DNA of 37,479 nucleotides from Streptomyces sporangiiformans (GTDB lineage: Bacteria; Actinomycetota; Actinomycetes; Streptomycetales; Streptomycetaceae). This document shows, piece by piece, positions 23,363 to 30,730 of the stretch (positions within the stretch are counted from its first letter, which is position 1; each line of letters begins with the position of its first letter). Location of the stretch: the NCBI RefSeq assembly GCF_005768555.2, contig NZ_VCHX02000331.1:1-37479 (forward strand), written 5' to 3'. Both the position numbers and the translations under genes were made by a program. The notes beneath the pieces are model-generated. The model made no database searches. It had not been told where the DNA came from and saw only the letters and a program-made list of their open reading frames with translations.

Positions 23363-23369
23363 GTATGAG
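23321..23369. promoter_or_regulatory. Divergent MocR/EamA control region with direct repeats and start-codon dyad
   Basis: CGCTATC is repeated at 23321-23327 and 23344-23350 (23-bp spacing, about two helical turns). TATCCT (23347-23352) is a TANNNT -10 ending 8 nt before ATG 23361, suggesting leaderless transcription. CTCATGTATGAG (23358-23369) is a dyad in which plus-strand ATG 23361 and minus-strand ATG 23362 overlap. Direct-repeat operators are established for MocR proteins such as GabR; use of this repeat is inference. Confidence 0.5.
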
Positions 23370-24803
23370 CGTAGCAGTGTGGCAGATCTGGCGAAACGGC
23401 TACGCGAGGAGCTGGACCGCTACTCTCCAGGTGGAAAACTGCCGTCGAGCCGGTCGCTGGTCGAGCGGTTCCGGGTGAGCCCGGTGACCGTGTCGCGGGC
23501 TCTGGCTCAGCTGGCCGCGGAGGGGCTCGTGGTGACCAGGCCGGGTGCCGGGGCGTTTCGGGCCATGCCGCAGGCCGCCGGGCCCGTCGTGGGGGACACG
23601 TCCTGGCAGGAGGTCGCGCTCAGCGCGGACGCCGCCACCGATGTCGTACCGCGTACGGTCGATGCCTCCGGAGTGATGGTCTCGCTGGCCGCACCGCCGC
23701 CCGGGGTCATCGAGTTCAACGGCGGCTATCTGCACCCTTCGTTGCAGCCGGAGCGGGCGATGGCCGCGGCGCTGGCCCGGGCGGGCCGCCGGCCCGGCGC
23801 CTGGACGCGCCCACCCGTCGAAGGGCTGCCGGAACTGCGCGAGTGGTTCGCCCGGGGCATCGGCGGTGCCATCACCGCCGCCGAGGTGCTGATCACGGCC
23901 GGCGGTCAGTCCGCACTGACCACCGCCCTGCGTGCGCTCGCCCCACCCGGCGCGCCGGTGCTCGTGGAGTCGCCCACGTATCCAGGGATGCTGGCCATCG
24001 CCCGCGCGTCCGGACTGCGCCCAGTACCCGTACCGGTCGACGCGGACGGTGTCCGTCCCCGCCTGCTCGCCGACGCCTTCCGGGCGACCGGGGCCCGCGT
24101 CTTCGTCTGCCAGCCGCTGCTCCAGAACCCGACCGGCGCCGTACTCGCCCCGGAGCGCCGTGGTGAGGTGCTGCGGATCGCGCGTGAGGCCGGCGCGTTC
24201 GTCGTCGAGGACGACTTCGTGCGCCGGCTCGTGCACGAGGACGCTGGGCCCCTGCCACGCCCGCTGGCCTCGGACGACACCGACGGAGTCGTCGTCCACG
24301 TCTGCTCCCTGACCAAGGCGACCTCGCCGAGCTTCCGGGTGAGTGCCCTCGCCGCCCGCGGACCCGTTCTGGAACGGCTGCGGGCCATCCAGGTCGTCGA
24401 CACCTTCTTCGTGCCGCGCCCGCTCCAGGAGGCGGCCCTGGAACTCGTCGGCTCGCCCGCCTGGCCACGTCATCTGCGGTCCGTGGCCGTCGAGTTGAGA
24501 AAGCGGCGCGACACGATGACCACCGCCCTGCGCCTGAACCTGCCCGAGATCGCCCTCCCGCACATCCCCTCCGGCGGCTACCACCTGTGGCTGCGGCTGC
24601 CCGACGGTACGGATGAGCAGGCCCTGGTCGCCGCCGCCCTGCGCGCGGGTGTGGCCGTCACCCCCGGCCGCCCCTACTTCAGCGCCGAGCCCGCCGCCGC
24701 GCACCTGCGGCTGAGCTTCGCGGCCGTGGCGAGCACGGCGGAGATCACGGAGGGCGTACGCAGGTTGCGCACCGCCTGCGACGAGGCGTGCAGGGGGAGT
24801 TGA
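23361..24803 (+). CDS. MocR-type (GntR-HTH/aminotransferase) transcriptional regulator
   Basis: The 480-residue protein joins a GntR winged helix (about 3-68: SVADLAKRLREELDRYSPGGKLPSSRSLVERFRVSPVTVSRALAQLAAEGLV) to a fold-type I aminotransferase-like domain. The PLP-site elements are ITAGGQSALTTAL, ESPTYPGML, NPTG (257-260), VVEDDF (Asp284) and the Schiff-base Lys319 in SLTKATSPSFRVS, with Arg326. EDDF replaces the common EDDY, removing the usual Tyr. MocR proteins sense PLP-linked amino acid ligands. ATG 23361 is the family start although the frame is open far upstream; no SD precedes it. Divergence from the EamA gene implies control of that exporter and of itself. Confidence 0.9.
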   Translation: MYERSSVADLAKRLREELDRYSPGGKLPSSRSLVERFRVSPVTVSRALAQLAAEGLVVTRPGAGAFRAMPQAAGPVVGDTSWQEVALSADAATDVVPRTVDASGVMVSLAAPPPGVIEFNGGYLHPSLQPERAMAAALARAGRRPGAWTRPPVEGLPELREWFARGIGGAITAAEVLITAGGQSALTTALRALAPPGAPVLVESPTYPGMLAIARASGLRPVPVPVDADGVRPRLLADAFRATGARVFVCQPLLQNPTGAVLAPERRGEVLRIAREAGAFVVEDDFVRRLVHEDAGPLPRPLASDDTDGVVVHVCSLTKATSPSFRVSALAARGPVLERLRAIQVVDTFFVPRPLQEAALELVGSPAWPRHLRSVAVELRKRRDTMTTALRLNLPEIALPHIPSGGYHLWLRLPDGTDEQALVAAALRAGVAVTPGRPYFSAEPAAAHLRLSFAAVASTAEITEGVRRLRTACDEACRGS

Positions 24804-24858
24804 CGGCGCTCCGTTCCGGAGTGGGTGTGTGAGCCTCCCGGTAACCCTCAGCGACCCC

Positions 24859-24887
24859 TTGACCTGGGCAGTTCCGCACTCCACGAT
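24859..24887 (+). promoter_or_regulatory. Likely vegetative promoter for a leaderless transcript
   Basis: TTGACC (24859-24864) and CACGAT (24882-24887) are 17 nt apart. The -10 ends 6 nt before ATG 24894, so transcription would start at the A of the start codon. No Shine-Dalgarno sequence is present, consistent with leaderless translation. Confidence 0.6.
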
Positions 24888-24893
24888 CACCGC

Positions 24894-25517
24894 ATGCACG
24901 TTCGTGTCACGCTCCTCGCGGCGGCGCGCAGCTCCCCGCTGCTCGCCGAGCGCTTCGACGACGACCGGCCGCTCGATCTGGCGGGCTGGAACGAGGTGCA
25001 GCGCGCGGCGCACGCGTTGGTGCGGTTGGCGGCGGCCGAGTTGCGGTACTGCTCGCCGACACCGCGCAGCCGGGCCACCGGTGACGCGCTAGGGCTGTCG
25101 CCGCTGGCCCAGCCCGCCTTGCGGGACTGGGACATGGGCCGCTGGCGCGGTCTCACGCTCGGCGAGGCGATGGCCCGCGAACCCCGGGCCGTGGACGCGT
25201 GGCTCGCCGACCCGTACTCCGCCCCGCACGGCGGTGAGCCGCTGATCGCGTTCATCAAGCGCGTGGGCGATTGGCTCGACACTCGTCCCCAGGGGCTCGG
25301 CTACGCCCGACCAGGGGAGACCCCCATCGCCGACGACGGCGGCCGCATCGTCGCGGTGGCCGAACCCGCGGTCGTACGCGCCACGCTGGTCTACGCGTTG
25401 AAGGCGCCCCCGTCGACATACTGGAACATCGACGTCCGCCCCTTGTCGATGGTCACGATCACGGGGCGGGCGGGGCGCTGGAACCTGCGTCTCGACGACC
25501 GGACCGTGCAGGCCTAG
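24894..25517 (+). CDS. Histidine-phosphatase-fold protein lacking both catalytic histidines
   Basis: The 207-residue protein follows the histidine phosphatase (phosphoglycerate mutase-like) layout: a first strand VTLLAAARSSPLLAERF, YCSPTPRSRATGDALG (the SPxxR element), LRDWDMGRWRGLTLGEA and a late VAVAEPAVVRATLVYAL. The RHG motif is Arg12-Ser13-Ser14, so the phospho-accepting His is absent. The second catalytic His-Gly is Glu157-Pro158. It is therefore probably a pseudo-enzyme or binding protein; I recall similar degenerate proteins in Streptomyces near cobalt/cobalamin transport genes, but none are here. ATG 24894 fits the promoter above. The stop TAG lies in CTAG (25514-25517), facing the DUF6314-like gene. 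Confidence 0.78.
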   Translation: MHVRVTLLAAARSSPLLAERFDDDRPLDLAGWNEVQRAAHALVRLAAAELRYCSPTPRSRATGDALGLSPLAQPALRDWDMGRWRGLTLGEAMAREPRAVDAWLADPYSAPHGGEPLIAFIKRVGDWLDTRPQGLGYARPGETPIADDGGRIVAVAEPAVVRATLVYALKAPPSTYWNIDVRPLSMVTITGRAGRWNLRLDDRTVQA

Positions 25518-26051
25518 TCGACCGGGCGCCCCCCCGCGCGTGGCGCGTGCGTAGTCCGTGGTGCCTGCGTAGTCCGTGGCGCGTGCGTAGTCCGTGGTGA
25601 GCAGCAGGTTCTTGGCCGGTCCGCCCACCCGCCACACCGTCCGCCAGTGGTCCGCGTCCAGGACGGTGAACTCACCCCGGTAGAGGTCCGCGGCGCACGG
25701 ATGCTCAGCGATGTGCCGCCCGGACGTCAGGTCCAGGTCGTGGAAAGGGCGGCCGTCGGCGAACCGTACGTCGGCCCGGCCCGCCGATTCGCCCGGCAGG
25801 AACCGCAGCGTCCGCTCGGCGGGCCGGGCGACGCCCTGCCACACGAACGTGCCGGACTCGCGGTGCAGCAGCCCGCCGCCGCCCGGCTTTCCGTCACTTT
25901 CAGGTTGTCCGCCCCCGTCGAGCGGCTCGAACTCCGTGGTCCCGCTGAAGGTTCCCTCCGCTCCGCTCACGAGGTCCCGGACCGAGCGCTCCACGCGCCA
26001 CATCCCGGACAGATAGGCCAGCACGTCGGGCACCGGCCGGAAATCGCTCAT
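25089..26051 (-). CDS. DUF6314-like protein, probably frameshifted near its C-terminus
   Basis: As given, the frame encodes 320 residues. Residues 1-163 look like DUF6314: VPDVLAYLSGMWRVERSV, GTFSGTTEFEPL, GLLHRESGTFVWQGVARPAERTLRF, DVRFADGRPFHDLDLTSGRHIAEHPCAADLYRGEF and WRTVWRVGGPAKNLLLTT. The family then ends, but here three copies of a DYARAT-like hexapeptide follow, then about 140 residues antisense to the phosphatase-fold gene. Removing one base from the 7-C run at 25529-25535 (plus strand) brings in a TAG at 25514-25516, giving a 178-residue protein sharing CTAG with its neighbour. I take that as the authentic end. GGGAGGCGG before ATG 26051 decides the start. Function unknown; predicted beta-rich. 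Confidence 0.75.
   Translation of the reverse strand: MSDFRPVPDVLAYLSGMWRVERSVRDLVSGAEGTFSGTTEFEPLDGGGQPESDGKPGGGGLLHRESGTFVWQGVARPAERTLRFLPGESAGRADVRFADGRPFHDLDLTSGRHIAEHPCAADLYRGEFTVLDADHWRTVWRVGGPAKNLLLTTDYARATDYAGTTDYARATRGGAPGRLGLHGPVVETQVPAPRPPRDRDHRQGADVDVPVCRRGRLQRVDQRGAYDRGFGHRDDAAAVVGDGGLPWSGVAEPLGTSVEPIAHALDERDQRLTAVRGGVRVGEPRVHGPGFAGHRLAERETAPAAHVPVPQGGLGQRRQP
25545..25598 (-). repeat. 18-bp in-frame tandem repeat in DUF6314-like gene
   Basis: Three 18-bp units (25545-25562, 25563-25580, 25581-25598); the first and third are identical and the second differs at two positions. On the minus strand they encode TTDYAR / ATDYAG / TTDYAR. They sit at the family's normal C-terminus and next to the 7-C homopolymer. 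Confidence 0.88.
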
Positions 26052-26120
26052 ACCGTTCCGCCTCCCCGGCATGTCCTGTGCAACCCATTGACGCACTCAA
26101 ACCCCCTCCCTATCTTTGCC

Positions 26121-26155
26121 GTTCGAAGTATTGACAACCGTCCGATATTTCGAAC
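26121..26155. promoter_or_regulatory. Large inverted repeat over -35 of GH51 gene
   Basis: GTTCGAAGTAT (26121-26131) and ATATTTCGAAC (26145-26155) are inverted with one mismatch around a 13-nt centre. The centre and arm edge include a perfect TTGACA (26131-26136), so a bound protein would cover the -35. I see no convincing -10 at the right distance. It fits a sugar-responsive repressor site for the arabinofuranosidase. Confidence 0.6.
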
Positions 26156-26176
26156 CTCTAGAGCCGCGGAGTATTC

Positions 26177-28663
26177 ATGTCACGCCCCCGCACCCGCACT
26201 CGCTGGAGACTCTCCCTCACGGCCACCGGGCTCCTGGCCGCCTCCTTTGTCATCCCGGCCCCCGTGAACGCCGCTGCCGAGGACACCACCGACTACGCGA
26301 TCACGGTCGACCCGAAGGCCTCGGGCGCGAAGATCGACGACACCATGTACGGCGTCTTCTTCGAGGACATCAACCGGGCCGCGGACGGCGGCCTCTACTC
26401 GGAGCTCGTGCAGAACCGGTCCTTCGAGTACTCGACGGACGACAACCGCTCGTACACCCCCCTCACCTCCTGGGCCACGTCGGGCACCGCGAAGGCCGTG
26501 AACGACGACGGCCGGCTGAATGCCCGCAACCGCACCTACCTCTCCCTGGACGGCGGTTCATCCGTCACCAACTCCGGCTACAACACCGGCATCTCCGTCG
26601 AAGAGGGCAAGGTCTACAACTTCTCGGTCTGGGCCCGCGCCGAACAGGCATCAGCCCTCACCGTGACGCTGGCCGACTCCGAGGGCGCGCTCGCCGGGGC
26701 CCGGCGCGTCACCGCGCGCGGCGGCTGGACCAAGTACACGGCGAAGTTCACCGCGACCCGCACCAGCGCCAACGGCCGCCTCACCGTCGCCGCCGAGGGC
26801 CCGGTCGCGCTCGACATGATCTCGCTGCTGCCGCGCGACACGTACAAGGGTCACGGGCTGCGCAAGGACCTCGCCCAGAAGATCGCCGCCCTCGATCCCT
26901 CCTTCGTCCGCTTCCCGGGCGGCTGCCTGGTCAACACCGGCAGCATGGAGGGATACGACGAGGCGTCCGGCTGGCAGCGCAAGCGCTCATACCAGTGGAA
27001 GGACACGATCGGCCCCGTCGAACAGCGCGCGACCAACGCCAACTTCTGGGGCTACAACCAGAGTTACGGGCTCGGCTACTACGAGTACTTCCAGTTCTCC
27101 GAGGACATCGGCGCGATGCCGCTGCCCGTCGTGCCCGCCCTCGTCACCGGCTGCGGACAGAACAAGGCCACAGACGACGACGCGCTCCTCAAGCGCCACA
27201 TCCAGGACACCCTGGACCTCATCGAGTTCGCCAACGGTCCCGTGACCAGCGAGTGGGGCAAGAAGCGGGCGCAGATGGGCCACCCGAAGCCCTTCCATCT
27301 CACCCACCTCGGGGTCGGCAACGAGGAGAACCTCCCGAACGAGTTCTTCGCCCGCTTCAAGCAGTTCCGCGCGGCCATCGAGGCGAAGTACCCGGACATC
27401 ACCGTCATCTCCAACTCCGGCCCGGACGACACCGGTTCGACCTTCGACACGGCCTGGAAGCTGAACCGGGAAGCGAACGTCGACATGGTCGACGAGCACT
27501 ACTACAACAGCCCGCAGTGGTTCCTGCAGAACAACGACCGCTACGACTCGTACGACAGGAACGGCCCCAAGGTCTTTCTCGGCGAGTACGCCTCCCAGGG
27601 CAACGCCTTCAAGAACGCCCTCTCCGAAGCCGCGTTCATGACCGGCCTGGAGCGCAACGCGGACATCGTGAAGCTGGCCTCGTACGCGCCGCTGCTCGCC
27701 AACGAGGACTACGTGCAGTGGCGCCCCGACATGATCTGGTTCAACAACCACGCGTCCTGGAACTCGGCCAACTACGAGGTGCAGAAGCTCTTCATGCGCA
27801 ACGTCGGCGACCGGGTCGTGCCCTCCACCGCCACCGGCACGCCTTCGCTGAACGGCCCCATCTCGGGCGCCGTCGGCCTGTCGACGTGGGCGACCAGCGC
27901 CGCGTACGACGATGTGTCGGTGACCGGCGCGGACGGTGCGACGCTGCTCAGTGACGACTTCTCCGGTGACGCCTCGAAGTGGACCCACACGGGCGGCGGC
28001 AGCTGGAGCATCCAGGACGGGCAGTACGTGCAGACCGACGCGGCCGCCGAGAACACCATGGTGTCGGCGGGCGATCCGGCCTGGCACGACTACGACCTGC
28101 ATGTGAAGGCCACCAAGAAGTCCGGCAAGGAGGGCTTCCTCGTCGCCTTCGGGGTCAAGGACACCGGCAACTACTACTGGTGGAACCTGGGCGGCTGGAA
28201 CAACACCCAGTCCGCCGTCGAACAGGCCGTGGACGGCGGCAAGTCGACGCTCATCTCCAAGGCCGGATCGGTCGAGACGGGCCGCGCGTACGACATCGAC
28301 ATCAAGGTGCGTGGCCGTCAGGTCACCCTGTACCTCGACGGCAAGGAATGGGGCAGCTTCACCGACAACAAGCCGGCCGAGCCGTTCCGGCAGGTCGTCA
28401 CGCGGGACGCGAAGAGTGGCGACGTGATCGTCAAGGTCGTCAACGCCCAGGCGGCGGACGCCCGTACAGCGATCGACCTCGGTGGGCTGAAGACGGCGAA
28501 GACGGCCGCTGTCACCACCCTGAAGGCCGCGCCCGACGCGGTGAACACCGAGAAGGAAACGGCCGTCGCCCCCGTCAAGTCCACCTTCGCGGGAGTCGCC
28601 GGCAAGTTCACGTACACCTTCCCGGGCAACTCGGTCACCTTCCTGAGGATCCCGAGAAAGTGA
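26177..28663 (+). CDS. Secreted GH51 alpha-L-arabinofuranosidase with C-terminal lectin-like domain
   Basis: The 828-residue protein has a signal peptide (about 1-33, ending PVNAAAED) and a GH51-type start (IDDTMYGVFFEDINRAADGGLYSELVQNRSFE). A carbohydrate-binding-like insert spans about 100-215, before the TIM barrel. The acid/base is Glu383 (GVGNEEN) and the nucleophile Glu470 (VFLGEYAS). Other GH51 signatures are FVRFPGGC, the NFWGYNQSYGLGYYEYFQF region and DEHYYNSP. A jelly-roll/LamG-like domain (about 590-745, DDFSGDASKWTHTGGGSW) and a final beta segment follow. It would remove arabinofuranosyl side chains from plant arabinoxylan or arabinan outside the cell. ATG 26177 follows CGGAG. It is preceded by a large operator-like dyad. 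Confidence 0.92.
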   Translation: MSRPRTRTRWRLSLTATGLLAASFVIPAPVNAAAEDTTDYAITVDPKASGAKIDDTMYGVFFEDINRAADGGLYSELVQNRSFEYSTDDNRSYTPLTSWATSGTAKAVNDDGRLNARNRTYLSLDGGSSVTNSGYNTGISVEEGKVYNFSVWARAEQASALTVTLADSEGALAGARRVTARGGWTKYTAKFTATRTSANGRLTVAAEGPVALDMISLLPRDTYKGHGLRKDLAQKIAALDPSFVRFPGGCLVNTGSMEGYDEASGWQRKRSYQWKDTIGPVEQRATNANFWGYNQSYGLGYYEYFQFSEDIGAMPLPVVPALVTGCGQNKATDDDALLKRHIQDTLDLIEFANGPVTSEWGKKRAQMGHPKPFHLTHLGVGNEENLPNEFFARFKQFRAAIEAKYPDITVISNSGPDDTGSTFDTAWKLNREANVDMVDEHYYNSPQWFLQNNDRYDSYDRNGPKVFLGEYASQGNAFKNALSEAAFMTGLERNADIVKLASYAPLLANEDYVQWRPDMIWFNNHASWNSANYEVQKLFMRNVGDRVVPSTATGTPSLNGPISGAVGLSTWATSAAYDDVSVTGADGATLLSDDFSGDASKWTHTGGGSWSIQDGQYVQTDAAAENTMVSAGDPAWHDYDLHVKATKKSGKEGFLVAFGVKDTGNYYWWNLGGWNNTQSAVEQAVDGGKSTLISKAGSVETGRAYDIDIKVRGRQVTLYLDGKEWGSFTDNKPAEPFRQVVTRDAKSGDVIVKVVNAQAADARTAIDLGGLKTAKTAAVTTLKAAPDAVNTEKETAVAPVKSTFAGVAGKFTYTFPGNSVTFLRIPRK

Positions 28664-28677
28664 TCCCAAGGATCCGC

Positions 28678-28697
28678 CTGGGGTGAGCTCACCTCAG
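28678..28697. terminator. Hairpin between GH51 and sufS genes
   Basis: CTGGGGTG (28678-28685) pairs with CACCTCAG (28690-28697) including one G-U, over an AGCT centre, 15 nt after the GH51 stop. It acts together with the larger stem just downstream. Confidence 0.5.
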
Positions 28698-28708
28698 CCG
28701 GCAGATCG

Positions 28709-28748
28709 GCGGGCGGCTCAGGCACCGAAGTACGCCTGAGCCGCCCGC
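28709..28748. terminator. Strong bidirectional terminator overlapping sufS 3' end
   Basis: A perfect 15-bp stem (28709-28723/28734-28748; core GGGCGGCTCAGGC) with a 10-nt loop. It contains the sufS stop codon (28718-28720) and its last nine or so codons. It would stop both the GH51 and sufS transcripts. Confidence 0.82.
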
Positions 28749-29950
28749 ACTCCTTCGACCAGCGCGTCGACCTCCTCCGGCGTGTTGTAGACGTAGAAGG
28801 TCGCCCGCGTCGTCGCCGGAATCCCGTAGCGCCGCACGATCGGACGGGCGCAGTGGTGGCCGACGCGGACCGCGACGCCCCGTTCGTCGAGCACCTGGCC
28901 GACGTCGTGCGGGTGGACGCCGTCGACCGTGAACGAGACCGCCGAGCCGCGGTCCGTGAGGTCGCGCGGACCGATGACGCGTACGCCCGGGAGCTCCTGG
29001 AGCTGCTCCAGCGCCCGTGCCGTGAGGGTGTCCTCGTACGCGGCGACCTCGGCCATGCCCAGTGCCCGGAGATAGTCCACGGCCGCGGCCAGGCCCACCG
29101 CCTGCGGTGCCATCGGGACACCCGCCTCGAACCGCTGGGGCGGCGGCAGGAACGTCGTACGGTCCATCTCGACGACCTCGATCATCGAACCGCCGGTGAG
29201 GAACGGCGGGAGATCCGCGAGGAGTTCACGCCGGCCCCACAGCACCCCGATGCCGTTCGGGCCGAGCATCTTGTGTCCGGAGAAGGCGAGGAAGTCGGCG
29301 CCCGACTCCCGTACGTCGACGGGCCGGTGGGGCACGGACTGGGCGCCGTCGACCACGACGAGCGCCCCGGCGGCGTGGGCGCGGTCGGCGATCAGGCGGA
29401 TCGGATTGAGCGTGCCCAGGACGTTCGACTGATGCGTCAGGGCGACGACCTTGGTGCGCTCGTCGAGCAGCTCGTCGATGTGGGACAGGTCGAGACGGCC
29501 TTCGTCGGTGAGCCCGAACCAGTCGAGAGTCGCGCCCGCGCGTTCCGCGAGCTGCTGCCAGGGCACCAGGTTCGCGTGGTGCTCCATCTCCGTCACCACG
29601 ATCCGGTCGCCCGGGCCGATCCGGCCGGCGTTGCCGAGCGCGTAGGCGACGAGGTTGATGCCCTCCGTCGCGTTCTTGGTGAAGACGATCTCGTCCTCGC
29701 CGGCGCCGACGAAGCGGGCGATCGTGCGGCGCGCGTTCTCGTACGCCTCCGTCGCCTCCGTGGCCAGCTGGTGGGCGCCGCGGTGCACGGCCGCATTGTG
29801 GGTGAGGTAGAAATCCCGTTCGGCGTCGAGGACTTGGAGCGGCTTCTGGGTGGTGGCCCCCGAGTCGAGATAGACGAGCCGGGCGCCGCTCTCCACCGTC
29901 CGTTCGAGGATCGGGAAGTCCTTGCGGAGCGCGTCCACGTCGAAGGCCAC
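28718..29950 (-). CDS. sufS: SufS-type cysteine desulfurase
   Basis: The 410-residue PLP enzyme converts cysteine to alanine and an enzyme persulfide for Fe-S cluster assembly. Signatures are RLVYLDSGATTQKPLQVLD, NAAVHRGAHQLATEATEAYE, VTEMEHHANLVPWQ and VVVDGAQSVPHRPVDV. The PLP lysine is Lys227 (AFSGHKMLGPNGIG) and the persulfide cysteine Cys367 (VRVGHHCARP), a SufS/group II context. No sufBCD or sufU gene is adjacent, so it may be a second copy or an isolated one. The GTG start at 29950 has GAGAGGTGAG upstream. It is divergent from the CGNR gene. Its last codons form half of a terminator stem. Confidence 0.9.
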   Translation of the reverse strand: MAFDVDALRKDFPILERTVESGARLVYLDSGATTQKPLQVLDAERDFYLTHNAAVHRGAHQLATEATEAYENARRTIARFVGAGEDEIVFTKNATEGINLVAYALGNAGRIGPGDRIVVTEMEHHANLVPWQQLAERAGATLDWFGLTDEGRLDLSHIDELLDERTKVVALTHQSNVLGTLNPIRLIADRAHAAGALVVVDGAQSVPHRPVDVRESGADFLAFSGHKMLGPNGIGVLWGRRELLADLPPFLTGGSMIEVVEMDRTTFLPPPQRFEAGVPMAPQAVGLAAAVDYLRALGMAEVAAYEDTLTARALEQLQELPGVRVIGPRDLTDRGSAVSFTVDGVHPHDVGQVLDERGVAVRVGHHCARPIVRRYGIPATTRATFYVYNTPEEVDALVEGVRAAQAYFGA

Positions 29951-30040
29951 AGCGGCTCACCTCTCACGGTATTTTCTCTCGTTTGACGTGAGGAACGCTA
30001 AGTCTTCTCACGGGGAATCGCAAGCATTAGCATGAGAGGC
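29951..30040. promoter_or_regulatory. Divergent sufS/CGNR intergenic region with repeated CTCACG motif
   Basis: CTCACG (29963-29968), its complement CGTGAG (29987-29992) and CTCACG again (30007-30012) alternate at about two-turn spacing. TAGCAT (30028-30033) is a -10-like element 7 nt before GTG 30041, with TTCTCA (30005-30010) at -35 spacing 17. This suggests a shared regulator and a leaderless CGNR transcript. Confidence 0.4.
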
Positions 30041-30628
30041 GTGGATCATGACGCCCCCCACTACCTGCACCAGCTCCCGGTTCCCGGCGAGGAGCGCTAT
30101 GTCTCGCTCGCCCTGGTCAACACGCGTTTTACGCTGAGCCACGGCACGGTCGACCTGCTCGACGACGCCGAGGCCGCGCACCTGTGGCTCGTACGCCATG
30201 AGCTGCTGCGAGACCGCGTGGCGTTGAACGGGCGGCAGTTCGGCCGGCTCCTCGGGCTGCGCGAGTCCCTGCGGCCGCTGTTCGAGGCGTGTGCGGCCCG
30301 TGCCGTGCCGCCGGGGGAGAGCCTCGACACCCTCAACTCCGCGCTGGCGGCCGCCCCCTCGACCCCACGGCTCGCCTGGACGTCCGACGGCCCGCACCGC
30401 GCCGACGAACCCGACACCGGCAACCCGACCGCCGCCGCGCTCTCCCTCCTCGCCGAGGACGCCACGGAACTCCTCACCGGCTCCGAGGCCGACCAGCTGA
30501 CCGAGTGCGCCGCCCAGGGCTGTGCCCGCTGGTTCCTCCGCTCCCACGCGGCCCGCCGCTGGTGCACGACGAAATGCGGCAACCGGGTGCGGGCGGCACG
30601 GGCTTACGCGGCCCGCAAAGAGCGGTGA
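30041..30628 (+). CDS. CGNR zinc-finger protein
   Basis: The 195-residue protein has an ABATE-like N-terminal domain (YLHQLPVPGEERYVSLALVNTRFTL ... LLDDAEAAHLWLVRHELL, LLGLRESLRPLFEA) and a C-terminal CGNR zinc finger. The finger reads CAAQGCARWFLRSHAARRWCTTKCGNRVRAARAY; the Cys pairs bind zinc and the basic end probably binds DNA. Such proteins are presumed stress-linked transcription regulators with unknown ligands. GTG 30041 is chosen because a -10-like TAGCAT overlaps the alternative in-frame ATG 30032. It is divergent from sufS; control of that gene is possible. Confidence 0.82.
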   Translation: MDHDAPHYLHQLPVPGEERYVSLALVNTRFTLSHGTVDLLDDAEAAHLWLVRHELLRDRVALNGRQFGRLLGLRESLRPLFEACAARAVPPGESLDTLNSALAAAPSTPRLAWTSDGPHRADEPDTGNPTAAALSLLAEDATELLTGSEADQLTECAAQGCARWFLRSHAARRWCTTKCGNRVRAARAYAARKER

Positions 30629-30730
30629 GCGACGATCCGGGCTGATCCGGAAAAGGCCTTGCGGATCTCCGCCCCGCGCTGTCACGATCATCCGCATGAT
30701 GATGCGAGAGGCGGACACCGCCACCCTCTG

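Noticed and set aside
26987..28669. 560-codon open frame antisense to the GH51 gene
   Set aside because: Third-position GC of the real gene creates it; no recognisable domain or start context.
30041..30628. CGNR gene starting at ATG 30032
   Set aside because: A -10-like hexamer overlaps that ATG, so GTG 30041 is more likely; the difference is three codons.
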